Positions 25,412 to 34,101 of a stretch of DNA of 64,000 nucleotides are shown one piece after another; within the stretch, counting starts at the first letter, position 1, and each line of letters begins with the position of its first letter. Source of the DNA: Spirochaetota bacterium (GTDB lineage Bacteria; Spirochaetota; UBA4802; UBA5550); the NCBI GenBank assembly GCA_016929135.1, contig JAFGJK010000034.1, positions 1 through 64,000 of the forward strand, written 5' to 3'. A program made the position numbers and the translations under genes. The notes under the pieces are model-generated. The model had not been told where the DNA came from. It was given only the letters and a program-made list of their open reading frames with translations, and searched no databases.

Positions 25412-26218
25412 ATGATGGAACAGTACAACGAACCCCACAGGAAGATCAGCGAAAAGAACGTGTATCTGCTACACCTTGACACGCCCAGGATCATCCTCAT
25501 ATCCCTCGCGGCCGTCGGTATAGTCATCGCCACGTTCCTTCTGGGGATGAATTTCGCCAGGGAGGACGGCACCCAGGTCGCATCGATTACCGGGACGGAT
25601 CCGATCCTGAACAAGCAGGGCGACATGTCGCTGATCAATCCCGAGATTCCGGAGGCCCCCATGGGGGTTGATTCCCAGGATCCTACGGCAATGAAGGATA
25701 CGATCGTCCAGACGCCGCAGAAGGACATAACGCAGGATCCCATCTCCCCGGGCAAGGTCCAGGCCGCCGAGGTGATCACCCCCGAGAACATATCGGAGGC
25801 GCACCGCCAGGCCTCGGTGGATAAAGAGCGTCGTCATGAAAAGGCCGCCGCCGCACCGGAGCGACAGCACCGTGATGTCGCCAGAAACCGCACGAAAAAC
25901 CGAACCAGGGAGAACAGGAAGAGCGAACGCAGCAGGGTGGTGGAGGTTTCCTCCCCCAATGAACCGGGCCGTTCGCGGAACCGCAGCGGCTTTGCCATAC
26001 AGGTCGCATCCTATGACAGCAGGTCAAGGGCCTCCTCTGAGGTGAGCCGGCTGAAGCGACAGCGCTACGATGCCTTTATCGACAGGACCACGGTGAACGG
26101 CAGGCCCTATTACCGTGTGCGCATCGGCCCCATACGGTCGCACAACGCCGCTGAACGGGTGCTGCAGGACATCCAGGAGTCCCACCGCTACAGCGAAAGT
26201 TACATGATCAGGCAATGA
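25412..26218 (+). CDS. Single-pass membrane protein with C-terminal SPOR domain
   Basis: The 268-residue protein has a cytoplasmic N-terminus, one membrane helix (IILISLAAVGIVIATFLLG, about residues 27-45) and a long low-complexity linker rich in Pro, Arg, Lys and Glu. The C-terminal ~75 residues are a SPOR domain (GFAIQVASYDSRSRASS, YRVRIGPI). SPOR domains bind denuded glycan strands of septal peptidoglycan, so a role at division sites or in envelope remodelling is likely. A rho-independent terminator follows the stop. It stands apart from the DUF115 gene by 78 bases and could share its transcript. Confidence 0.82.
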   Translation: MMEQYNEPHRKISEKNVYLLHLDTPRIILISLAAVGIVIATFLLGMNFAREDGTQVASITGTDPILNKQGDMSLINPEIPEAPMGVDSQDPTAMKDTIVQTPQKDITQDPISPGKVQAAEVITPENISEAHRQASVDKERRHEKAAAAPERQHRDVARNRTKNRTRENRKSERSRVVEVSSPNEPGRSRNRSGFAIQVASYDSRSRASSEVSRLKRQRYDAFIDRTTVNGRPYYRVRIGPIRSHNAAERVLQDIQESHRYSESYMIRQ

Positions 26219-26243
26219 GAGCACTCGCGGCAGATAACTACGG

Positions 26244-26270
26244 AAAAGAGAACCTTTGAGGTTCTCTTTT
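26244..26270. terminator. Bidirectional intrinsic terminator after the SPOR gene
   Basis: A perfect 12-bp inverted repeat (AAAAGAGAACCT / AGGTTCTCTTTT) with a three-base loop ends in T residues on either strand. It separates the SPOR gene from the phosphate-transport genes downstream. Confidence 0.85.
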
Positions 26271-26335
26271 CGCTTCCAAGGAACAGATCCCCGGCGGCAG
26301 CGGGGACCCACAACAAGACGACGGGGGAGCAGGCC

Positions 26336-26980
26336 ATGCAGCCACTATTCAGCAAGACCCGCAGACTGATCAACGAGATAGACAATTTTCTCGATCTCGC
26401 CTCGCAGACGGGCCTTCATCTGCGCGAGGGGATCCGCCTCTACATCGAACAGCGGTACGATGAATTCGAGCAGCGGCTCGAAACGATACGCAATGCGGAA
26501 AAACGCGCAGACGCGTCGAGGATCGATGTGGAGGCATCCCTCTATACCGAGACCCTCATTCCGGAATCGAGGGGCGATGTCCTGGGGATACTGGAGAGCA
26601 TGGACAGCATCGTGGACAAGGCCAAGAAGACAATGCTGAACCTCTCCATCGAGAGACCGGTCATACCGGCGAGGCTGAAGCCGGTGTTCCTGGAGCTCAC
26701 GGACAGGGTGATCGAAACAGTGGAGGAACTGGTGTCGGCGGCCAGGGCCTACTTTTACGAACTCCATGCCGTAAAGGACCACCTCCACAAGGTAAAGTAC
26801 TTCGAACGGGAAGCGGACCACATGGCAGAGAAGATCAAACGGGAGGTCTTTTCGATGAAGATAGACCTTGCCCGTAAAATCCAGCTCAGCTACTTCATCA
26901 ACCATATCGATTATCTGGCAGACCAGTCGGAGGAGGTGGCGAACCGCCTCTCCATCGCCACGATCAAGAGGGCGGTATAG
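26336..26980 (+). CDS. DUF47-family phosphate transport accessory protein
   Basis: The 214-residue, all-helical protein belongs to the PhoU-like DUF47 family: an N-terminal LFSKTRRLINEIDNFLD helix, acidic metal-binding positions such as ESMDSIVDKAKK, and HLHKVKYFEREADHMAEKI near residue 160. DUF47 proteins normally pair with PiT-type phosphate carriers and are thought to regulate uptake on the cytoplasmic side. The PiT gene begins 9 bases after its stop, which strongly supports the call. Confidence 0.88.
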   Translation: MQPLFSKTRRLINEIDNFLDLASQTGLHLREGIRLYIEQRYDEFEQRLETIRNAEKRADASRIDVEASLYTETLIPESRGDVLGILESMDSIVDKAKKTMLNLSIERPVIPARLKPVFLELTDRVIETVEELVSAARAYFYELHAVKDHLHKVKYFEREADHMAEKIKREVFSMKIDLARKIQLSYFINHIDYLADQSEEVANRLSIATIKRAV

Positions 26981-26989
26981 GCCTCCGCC

Positions 26990-28489
26990 ATGATGATCCT
27001 CCTGTATCTCTCCAGTGGCCTCTTCCTGGGATGGTCGCTGGGCGCTAACGACGCGGCGAACATCTTCGGCACCGCGGTGGGCTCGAAGATGGTGAGATTC
27101 AGGACCGCGGCGATCATTTCGAGCCTGAGCATCCTCCTGGGGTCATGGCTCTCCGGCAGGGGGGCATCGAGGACCCTGGAGCACCTCGGCGAGATCAACG
27201 AGATAGCCGGAGCCTTTGTCGTGGCACTCGCGGCGGCGGTGACACTCTACGGGATGACCCGCATGAAGCTGCCAGTATCGGCGACCCAGTCCATCGTCGG
27301 CGCCATCGTGGGCTGGAACTACTTCAGCGGATCAGTCACCGACTACGATACCTTCCGTACGATCGCCGCCACCTGGGCGATCTGCCCGGCTCTCGCCGCC
27401 GTCTTCTGCATGATCCTCTACCTTGCTGCCCGGTACATCCTGATGAAATCCAGAATCCACCTGATCAAGCTCGACTTCTACAACAGGATCGGGCTGCTGT
27501 TGGTGGGCGCCTTCGGCGCCTATTCTCTGGGGGCCAGCAACATCGCCAACGTGATGGGTGTATTCACCCAGGTATCACCCTTCAAGCCGCTGGACCTCTA
27601 TGTGGTCCGGCTCACCAGCGTGGAACAGCTCTTCATTCTCGGAGGGATCGCCATCGGCGTCGGTGTCTTCACCTATTCCCACCGCGTGATGTCCACCGTG
27701 GGGGAGGGGATCGTGAAGCTCAACCCGGTGTCCGCATTGACGGTGGTCCTGGCGTCCTCCCTCGTGCTGTTTCTCTTCGCCTCCCAGGACCTTCAGTACT
27801 TACTGGCATCGCACGGTCTCCCCACAATCCCGCTGGTCCCGGTCTCCAGTACGCAGGCCATCGTGGGCGCGGTGATCGGCATCGGCGTCATGCACGGCGG
27901 CAGGGGGATCAACTACCGGGTGGTGGGGAAGATCGTCGCCGGGTGGGTGGTGACGCCTGTGGTCGCCGGTGCGATCGCCTTCATCGCCCTCTTCATCTTC
28001 CAGAATGTATTCATGCAGCGGGTCTATCGCCCCGTGGAATACACGGTTTCCCCCGAGGTGGTCCAGAGACTTGCCCGCGAGAGGGGAACAGTCCGGCTGC
28101 TCGTCCCGCTTCGCGGCAGGACCTTTAAAAACGCAATCTCCTTCCGCGACAGCCTGGCGGCACTGGCCCCGGGGATCTCCCCGAAGGAGATCGAGATGGT
28201 ACTGCGCCTCTCCCGCGTTCAGCGGTTCACCGTGAATACATCCCTTTTAACACGCGAGCTGAAATCTGGCTTTCTCACACCCCGACAGGCATCGGCCCTC
28301 AGGGACATCAACGGCATGAGCTTCACCCACACCTGGCAGATGCAGGAGGCGCTGGCGGAAAAAACAAAGGACTGGGCCTTCAGGGAGGACAACGCCGAAA
28401 ACAGGCAGTACAACAAGGTGCTGAGGGACAGGATCAAATACCTGGTGAGGCGCCTTTCACAACCTCCCGCCGGGCAGAACGGAATCTGA
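26990..28489 (+). CDS. PiT-family inorganic phosphate transporter
   Basis: The 499-residue inner-membrane carrier has about ten helices and both PiT signature repeats: GANDAANIFGTAVGSKM in the first half and GASNIANVMGVF in the second, with VSSTQAIVGAVIG further on. It takes up phosphate, often as a metal-phosphate, driven by H+ or Na+. The last ~150 residues are a hydrophilic cytoplasmic tail, longer than in many PiT proteins and possibly the contact site for the DUF47 partner encoded just upstream. The two genes form an operon. Confidence 0.9.
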   Translation: MMILLYLSSGLFLGWSLGANDAANIFGTAVGSKMVRFRTAAIISSLSILLGSWLSGRGASRTLEHLGEINEIAGAFVVALAAAVTLYGMTRMKLPVSATQSIVGAIVGWNYFSGSVTDYDTFRTIAATWAICPALAAVFCMILYLAARYILMKSRIHLIKLDFYNRIGLLLVGAFGAYSLGASNIANVMGVFTQVSPFKPLDLYVVRLTSVEQLFILGGIAIGVGVFTYSHRVMSTVGEGIVKLNPVSALTVVLASSLVLFLFASQDLQYLLASHGLPTIPLVPVSSTQAIVGAVIGIGVMHGGRGINYRVVGKIVAGWVVTPVVAGAIAFIALFIFQNVFMQRVYRPVEYTVSPEVVQRLARERGTVRLLVPLRGRTFKNAISFRDSLAALAPGISPKEIEMVLRLSRVQRFTVNTSLLTRELKSGFLTPRQASALRDINGMSFTHTWQMQEALAEKTKDWAFREDNAENRQYNKVLRDRIKYLVRRLSQPPAGQNGI

Positions 28490-28531
28490 CCATCCAGACG
28501 AGGGGGAAAAGGGCAACGGCGGCCGACCCTA

Positions 28532-28936
28532 TCAGTAAACGTTGTCGTTCATGAGAAGCTCCTCAAGCTCATCGGCCTTGGCGGCGATGTAGGTGAGCGA
28601 CTTCATGAACCTCATGGGATCGCAGTCTTTCAAAAGGATGGCCTCGCGCAGCACCAGGGCGTCGTTCAGAAGGGCCAGCGCACCGTAATCGAGCGTCGCG
28701 TTCAGCTGCAGGGAATACTTGTAGAGCTCGCAGACGTCCTTTTTAAGCTTCCCTATGATGGAATAGTAGCTGATGACCCTGTCTCCCGACTCGTCCTTCC
28801 GCAGGGTGATCAGCACTTCCTGAGAACGATCGTTCTCGAACTCGATATTGGTGGTGTAGCTCCCCTCGGAGTCCTTATGAAACCGTATCTTGAATTCGCT
28901 CGCGATAGCGGAGATAAAGCCGTCAAAAACTTCCAT
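28532..28936 (-). CDS. Small acidic protein, possible CesT/YbjN-like fold
   Basis: The 134-residue acidic protein has the alpha-beta-beta-beta-alpha order suggested by FDGFISAIASEF, a strand run through IEFENDRSQEVLITLRK and VISYYSIIGKL, then two helices rich in Leu (ALLNDALVLREAILL). This order resembles type III secretion chaperones of the CesT class and YbjN proteins. The resemblance is pattern-based and low in certainty. No secretion genes are nearby. It is monocistronic and convergent with the PiT gene. Confidence 0.55.
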   Translation of the reverse strand: MEVFDGFISAIASEFKIRFHKDSEGSYTTNIEFENDRSQEVLITLRKDESGDRVISYYSIIGKLKKDVCELYKYSLQLNATLDYGALALLNDALVLREAILLKDCDPMRFMKSLTYIAAKADELEELLMNDNVY

Positions 28937-29065
28937 TCAGAACCTCGCCGGAAAACATGTCTGTTAGAATATCAATATAAAACATAAAGTCAACACTTTT
29001 TAAGTGAGAAAAATCCTTGAAAATTGCCGGTATAGTCCCACATAGTGCATCCCAAGGCAATAATC

Positions 29066-29986
29066 ATGTTTTCTTCCTTTTTCTATGAAAACCTAAGAGA
29101 GCGGAGAAGAATCCTCGCCAACACCCGGGAGATCATCCGGCATCTGGCCGTGGATATCGGTGAGCGGACGCTTCAGAATTATGAGACCCTTGACCGGGCA
29201 AGGAAATTTATCCGTGAGTATTTCATCCGCCACGGGCAGACGCCCAGAGAGGAGGCCTTCATCGTCGACGGGAAGGAGACGGCGAACATAATCGCCGAGA
29301 TACCGGGATTCGACCAGCCGGAAAGCATCATCATCGTGGGTGCCCATTACGACACCATCGAGGGATCCCCCGGTGCCGATGACAACGCCTCGGCTATCGC
29401 AACAATGTTGGAGCTCTCCCGCCTCCTCTCCCGGTTCACCTTCAAGCGGACCGTCCGCTTTGTCGCCTTCACCCTGGAGGAGCCGCCGTATTTCTCCACA
29501 GAATCCATGGGGAGCTGGGTCCACGCCAAGGGCTGCCGCGCCCGGGGCGAGCAGGTGGATCTGATGATCTGCCTGGAGATGCTCGGCTACGGGGGGAGGT
29601 GGTGCAAGCAGGCCTATCCCCTGGACATCATCAAGGGGGATATCCCGCCGCGGGGCGATTTCCTTCTGGTGGCCTCACTCCCCTCATCGAGCCAGCATAC
29701 CTTCCTTTGGAAAAAGCTCTACAACGCCCACGCGACGCGTCAGATCATCGAGCTCATCGGGCCCGCATCGATACCGGGCATCTCCCACTCCGACCACTAC
29801 AGCTTCTGGAAGCACGGGATCCCCGGCATCATGCTCACCGATACCGCGTTTTACCGCAACAAGAACTACCATACACCGGATGACACCTACGATACCATAA
29901 ACTTCAGGTTCCTGTCACAGAACATCATGGACTGCTTTATGGCGCTCCGTGATCTTCTCAACAAGGACACATTATTCGATTTTTAG
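29066..29986 (+). CDS. M28-family metallopeptidase (aminopeptidase-like)
   Basis: The start at ATG 29066 follows AAGG at a fair spacing; an upstream in-frame start at 29045 is weaker. The 306-residue protein contains the co-catalytic zinc motifs of peptidase family M28: IVGAHYDTIEG with a His ligand, GADDNASA with the bridging Asp, FTLEEPPYF with the catalytic and ligand Glu residues, and a C-terminal NYHTPDDTYD His. No signal peptide is seen, so the enzyme is probably cytoplasmic and removes N-terminal residues from peptides. The short DUF6485 gene follows after 9 bases. Confidence 0.85.
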   Translation: MFSSFFYENLRERRRILANTREIIRHLAVDIGERTLQNYETLDRARKFIREYFIRHGQTPREEAFIVDGKETANIIAEIPGFDQPESIIIVGAHYDTIEGSPGADDNASAIATMLELSRLLSRFTFKRTVRFVAFTLEEPPYFSTESMGSWVHAKGCRARGEQVDLMICLEMLGYGGRWCKQAYPLDIIKGDIPPRGDFLLVASLPSSSQHTFLWKKLYNAHATRQIIELIGPASIPGISHSDHYSFWKHGIPGIMLTDTAFYRNKNYHTPDDTYDTINFRFLSQNIMDCFMALRDLLNKDTLFDF

Positions 29987-29995
29987 GAACGGACC

Positions 29996-30199
29996 ATGGA
30001 ATGTAATAAGGAAAAGAACCTCAAGGGGTGCACCTGCACCTACGATCCCTGTTCGAGAAAGGGGCTCTGCTGCGAGTGTGTGCGCTATCACCTGAAGAGC
30101 CGGGAGGTGCCGGGGTGCTTCTTCCCCGCGGGGGCAGAACGGACATACGACAGGTCCTTCGCGCATTTTGCGCGACTTGTTGCGGAAGGAAAGATTTAG
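29996..30199 (+). CDS. Cysteine-rich DUF6485-like small protein
   Basis: The 67-residue product is dominated by an N-terminal Cys cluster (GCTCTYDPCSRKGLCCECV, seven Cys within about 20 residues). A conserved tail follows: PGCFFPAGAERTYDRSF. This pattern matches the short DUF6485 family found in anaerobes and suggests metal or Fe-S binding, but no function is known. It is probably co-transcribed with the M28 peptidase. Its last four bases overlap the end of the opposite-strand methyltransferase gene. Confidence 0.7.
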   Translation: MECNKEKNLKGCTCTYDPCSRKGLCCECVRYHLKSREVPGCFFPAGAERTYDRSFAHFARLVAEGKI

Positions 30200-31431
30200 C
30201 CCCCTTCCCCGTGGGCGTGCCTCACGATCACCGCGACCCTGATGCCTCCGTTCCAGAAGAGCACCTTTCTGTCATAGGGGAGGGAGAGCATCTTTTCGTG
30301 CTCCACCGAGGGCGTAATGATGGCGTACCCGCACCCGCCGTACCATTCCCTCATTCTTCTCCCTATCATCCGGTACACCGATCCGCTGTCCACGTCACAT
30401 CGGGCACCGTAGGGTGGGTTGAGCGCGATGAGGCATCGTTTCCCTTCGGGGAGAGACAGCGGGGCCCCGAGGAAATCATGCCGGCGGCACTCAGCAACCC
30501 CCGCGATGCCGGCCCGCTCGAAGTTGTGACACGCCGCCCTGACCGCCCTCTCGTCGATGTCCGACGCGAAAACGAAGGGTACCGTTGAATCACGGAATCC
30601 CCGCGTACGGGCGGCAAGGGACGCCTCATAACGCTTCACCATGTTGTCGTATGCGGGCCTCCTGAAGCACGGCCAGTTCATGAAGGCGAATTCACGGCGG
30701 CGACCCGGCGCAAGCCCCATGAGCATCGCGGCCCCCTCCAGAGAGAAGCTTCCGGACCCGCACATCGGATCGATGAGGCATTCGCACTCCCCGATGCCCG
30801 CCTCCATGAGGATGAGGGCGGCAAGCGTCTCCCGGAGCGGCGCCTCGGTGACGTGGATTTTCTCGTGCCTGCGGTAGAGGAGCTCGCCGCTGGCATCAAG
30901 GCTCACCGTGCAGCGGTTCCCCTGTACCCGCACCATGACCGTCTGCGCCACGCCGCCCGTTGTGCCAGGGGGAGCGGCCATGCCGTAGCGTCCGAAACGC
31001 TCGGCGATGCCAGCCCGGAATTCCTCAGCGATGCGCCCGGTGTGGTAGAGGACCGAACCGGCCGAGGTGGCCCGTATATCCAGCAGTGTCCCCTCGCTGA
31101 TGTAGAGTTCCCAAGGGAAGTCCTCGACCTGGCGCCGCAGGTCGTCGAACCTCTGGGACCTGAAGCGCGCAAGCCGCATGAGGACTCTTGAGGCCGTCCG
31201 TGAGAAATAGTTGGCGGCGTAGCAGCCATTTAGCCGCGATTGAAACTCCACGCCCCCCTCGGTAATCCCGGTCACGGTGCCTGCACCGATTGCCGCCAGT
31301 TCCCTTCCACAGGTCTCCTCGAAGCCCGGCTTGACCACCGCGAAAAAACGGTGCTCCCGGGCCAGCAGGTGCTGCCGAATTCTGCGATGGAACTTCCGTG
31401 CCTCCAATGGGATACCCTCTTCCGCCATCAC
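30196..31431 (-). CDS. THUMP-domain class I SAM-dependent RNA methyltransferase
   Basis: The 411-residue protein begins with a THUMP-type RNA-binding region (FFAVVKPGFEETCGRELAAI, IRATSAGS) and ends with a Rossmann methyltransferase domain. The latter has the SAM-binding LIDPMCGSGSFSLEGA near residue 215 and the catalytic NPPYGA near residue 335. This is the architecture of RlmL/Trm14-type N2-guanosine methyltransferases acting on rRNA or tRNA. Which nucleotide is modified cannot be told. The start overlaps the stop of the lipase-like gene (ATGA), so it is the third member of a coupled operon. Confidence 0.85.
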   Translation of the reverse strand: MMAEEGIPLEARKFHRRIRQHLLAREHRFFAVVKPGFEETCGRELAAIGAGTVTGITEGGVEFQSRLNGCYAANYFSRTASRVLMRLARFRSQRFDDLRRQVEDFPWELYISEGTLLDIRATSAGSVLYHTGRIAEEFRAGIAERFGRYGMAAPPGTTGGVAQTVMVRVQGNRCTVSLDASGELLYRRHEKIHVTEAPLRETLAALILMEAGIGECECLIDPMCGSGSFSLEGAAMLMGLAPGRRREFAFMNWPCFRRPAYDNMVKRYEASLAARTRGFRDSTVPFVFASDIDERAVRAACHNFERAGIAGVAECRRHDFLGAPLSLPEGKRCLIALNPPYGARCDVDSGSVYRMIGRRMREWYGGCGYAIITPSVEHEKMLSLPYDRKVLFWNGGIRVAVIVRHAHGEGG

Positions 31432-32693
31432 TGCAGACGCTTCCGGAGAATGTCATTGAACCTGTCAAAGACACCCCTGTCGGACAGAATGGTGGTGTGA
31501 TCGCAGTCAACGCCGATCGTCTCCTCAACGCCGCGAAAGCCCCGCTCGTCCAGGGCCCCTCCCCTGGATACGGAATCGTTCCTCCCGTAGAACATGCAGT
31601 ACTTCACCGATTTCGGGAGCGGGGCCCGCATCGTCCGCTTGATAAAGACGCTCTGCGACGCCACATCGATCCAGCTGGGGAGCACGTTCCCCGATACGAC
31701 AACGGAGAGATCTGCCGATTTGAAACCGGACCATGGCGTCGCGAAGGAAACGAAGAGCGTCTTGAACCTCCCGTCCCCCCTGTATTCACCCCTGGTGAGC
31801 ATCGACCTGACGATAAGCCCCCCGATGCTGTGGGCGGCGATGCAGATCGAGCGGAACCGGTATTTCCGCCACAGCTCGCTCAGTCTTTCATGAAGCAGAG
31901 AGGAGGAGAGGGAGAGGTGTATCCCCGAGGGATAGTAGTAGAACCAGGGCTGGTATCTCCTCCGGTCGAGCCGTATGTAGAAATAGACCCAGTTCTGCGG
32001 CGAGCCCTCGGCGCCATGCACGAAAAGAACGGGAATCTTTGCAGGATCATATTTTTCGACAAGGTAGATATTGGCCCCGAAGGCCTTCATGAACTGAGAG
32101 GGGGCCCACCAGCCGGCGGAGGCGTTCTTCGCCGAGAAGCGCTGGCTGTAAATCTTCGCGATCTCACCGTTGTAGGGCTGGTAGGTGATGGTCGACGAAT
32201 CGTCCCGTACCCTGATCTCCTCCGGGAAGGGACCCCTCTGCGCATCCTGCCGTATGACGATGCCCGCTTTCACCTCGTTCCTGCCGACCGAGATCCTGTC
32301 GGGGGCCCCGTACTGGCCCATCACCTCGCTGCGCTCGAAGACACCGTCATTGTCGTAATCGGCCAGCGCAAAGAGGTGGTAGTCCCCCTCTGGGAGGTAG
32401 AGCATAAAGGGGCCCGGCCTGCTCAGGATCACGTAATCCACCGGTGACCGGGTCTTGTGGGACAGCGGATGGGCTACCACCAGTACCGGCAGATTGTCCC
32501 CCTCCACGGCACCCATAATCACGCAGGAATTGTACACCTTCACCGACCGACCATCCCTGGTCACCGTGGTCCCCTCCCTGGCGTTGTCCCTGCCGCCGAT
32601 ATGCAGGTAGGCGCACTGGAGCGACAGCAGCGCCGCAATGCAGGCGGCACCGGCCGCCCCCCCTACATTCCGCCGGCACCAGAAGGCCCTCAT
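31428..32693 (-). CDS. Lipase-like alpha/beta-hydrolase lipoprotein
   Basis: The 421-residue product has a lipoprotein signal ending SLQC near residue 27. Residues about 30-190 form a beta-rich N-terminal domain with LYLPEGDYHLFALADYDNDG. An alpha/beta-hydrolase domain follows with the oxyanion VLFVHGAEGSPQNW, the nucleophile elbow IAAHSIGGL, an Asp in YGRNDS and a late His in VDCDHTTILS. It is expected to be an envelope-anchored esterase, lipase or phospholipase. Both ends overlap neighbouring genes by four bases (ankyrin lipoprotein upstream, methyltransferase downstream). The natural substrate is unknown. Confidence 0.75.
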   Translation of the reverse strand: MRAFWCRRNVGGAAGAACIAALLSLQCAYLHIGGRDNAREGTTVTRDGRSVKVYNSCVIMGAVEGDNLPVLVVAHPLSHKTRSPVDYVILSRPGPFMLYLPEGDYHLFALADYDNDGVFERSEVMGQYGAPDRISVGRNEVKAGIVIRQDAQRGPFPEEIRVRDDSSTITYQPYNGEIAKIYSQRFSAKNASAGWWAPSQFMKAFGANIYLVEKYDPAKIPVLFVHGAEGSPQNWVYFYIRLDRRRYQPWFYYYPSGIHLSLSSSLLHERLSELWRKYRFRSICIAAHSIGGLIVRSMLTRGEYRGDGRFKTLFVSFATPWSGFKSADLSVVVSGNVLPSWIDVASQSVFIKRTMRAPLPKSVKYCMFYGRNDSVSRGGALDERGFRGVEETIGVDCDHTTILSDRGVFDRFNDILRKRLQ

Positions 32694-33724
32694 CGTGAAA
32701 ATCTCCGAACCAGGGCCGCCATGTATCCGTACCGGTTCTCCACGGCGATATCAATGGCGGTCTTGCCGTCGATATTTTTCCTGGTGACATCGGCCCCATG
32801 CCGGAGCAGGGCCACCGCGGGATCGTAGTATCCGCAGTAACAGGCCTCCATGAGGGGCGTCATCCCCCGGTTGTCGGCAATATCCGGATCAGCCCTCTTC
32901 TCCAGGAGGGCCGTTACCATCTCCGCGAAATTCCCCCGCACCGCCAGGAGAAGGGCGGTTGCCCCGTCCCCGCTCCTGATATTGGTATTCGTTCCCGTCT
33001 TCAGGATGGCCGAGGCGATGGCCATGTTCCCCGAGGTGACCGCATACATGAGCGGTGTGGCACCGTGTATGTCGATTCGGTTGACCGGGGCGCCGTGCCT
33101 AAGGAGCACCGGGATCGCCTCGCCGCAGTCATAGAGGGCGGCGATGTGCAGGGCGGTCTGGCCTTCGGCATTGCTGTCCTGCACGGTCGACCTGTCCGCC
33201 AGAATGGGGATGGCCTGGATGCTCCGGTAGTACACGGCCCGCATCAGGGCGGTGTAGCCGTTTACGTCCTTCAGGTTTCTATCGGCCCCTCCGCGCAACA
33301 GCAGCACCGCCATCTCGGGATAGTCTGAATCCCCCGCCACCATGAGGGCGGTCTGGCCGGAGTTGTCCCTTCTGTCAATGTCCGCCTTTTTGCCTATCAG
33401 GTATTCCAGCAGTCCTTCGTGACGGTAGCGAACGGCATACATACAGGCAGTCCACCCGTAGGAATCGGCGGAATCGATGTCCGCCAGCTTCTCCTCCACG
33501 AGGCCCATAAGGGTGATGATGTCCCCCTCGGCGGCGGAGCGGTGCAACAGTGATTCAGGGTCCGCATAGGATCTGCTGATGACGCCCCCGTGGGTGCTTA
33601 TGGAGGGTCCTGCGCACCCCCCCAGACCCAGGATTAAAAGCAGCGCCAGGGCGAGACGCCCCGCAGTGCCGGCAGCGGCGATACGGCCGAGAAGCTGCGG
33701 AATGCCCCGGCCACGGAGGATCAC
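32690..33724 (-). CDS. Ankyrin-repeat lipoprotein
   Basis: A GTG start at 33724 with GGTGG upstream is preferred because it places the signal peptide near the N-terminus. An ATG 56 codons earlier would add an unlikely Ser/Asp-rich stretch. The signal ends in LGLGGC, a good lipobox. The mature protein (about 300 residues) consists of eight or so ankyrin repeats, each with a TALM-type helix start (GWTACMYAV, GQTALMVAG, GYTALMRAV, GQTALHIAA, GATPLMYAV). Ankyrin arrays bind proteins. The coupled lipase-like lipoprotein is the obvious partner, perhaps as inhibitor or chaperone; this is inference. Confidence 0.75.
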   Translation of the reverse strand: MILRGRGIPQLLGRIAAAGTAGRLALALLLILGLGGCAGPSISTHGGVISRSYADPESLLHRSAAEGDIITLMGLVEEKLADIDSADSYGWTACMYAVRYRHEGLLEYLIGKKADIDRRDNSGQTALMVAGDSDYPEMAVLLLRGGADRNLKDVNGYTALMRAVYYRSIQAIPILADRSTVQDSNAEGQTALHIAALYDCGEAIPVLLRHGAPVNRIDIHGATPLMYAVTSGNMAIASAILKTGTNTNIRSGDGATALLLAVRGNFAEMVTALLEKRADPDIADNRGMTPLMEACYCGYYDPAVALLRHGADVTRKNIDGKTAIDIAVENRYGYMAALVRRFSR

Positions 33725-34101
33725 ATGGTGCCACCGGCAGCGCCGCTCCCCGCGCACGGCATCGCTCCCGTCACCGCGATCCGATGTATCCGATGTATCC
33801 GATGTAATCGTGAATGCATTCATGCCGCTCTGCCCTGAATACGCCGCCATCATTATGAACCGCACTGATACCGCGGTCAAATATATTCGCACCCTAGAAG
33901 CTCGTTTTTTCTCCCCCCGCTATATGATGGGAGGCTCTGTGATGATAGAGGTTACAGGCTACATGTCGACGCACGGTTCCGCCAAACAACCGGCGAGTGA
34001 AACATCCCTCATCCTTTGGGATCCCCCCACGGATCACTGCTTCCACCCCTTCTGCATGCCTGTGATCCCTATCCACAGAACCTATTCGCTTCATGGGAAT
34101 C
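33725..34101. other. Gap upstream of the ankyrin gene
   Basis: No separate gene is evident. If the ankyrin gene used an upstream ATG, 33725-33892 would be coding. The rest shows no clear promoter, hairpin or RNA gene. Confidence 0.4.
33781..33806. repeat. Short tandem 9-bp repeat
   Basis: The unit CCGATGTAT occurs twice in full and once as eight bases, end to end. On the minus strand an upstream extension of the ankyrin ORF would read it as Ser-Asp-Thr repeats. Being a multiple of three, the array could vary in length without shifting that frame. Confidence 0.7.
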
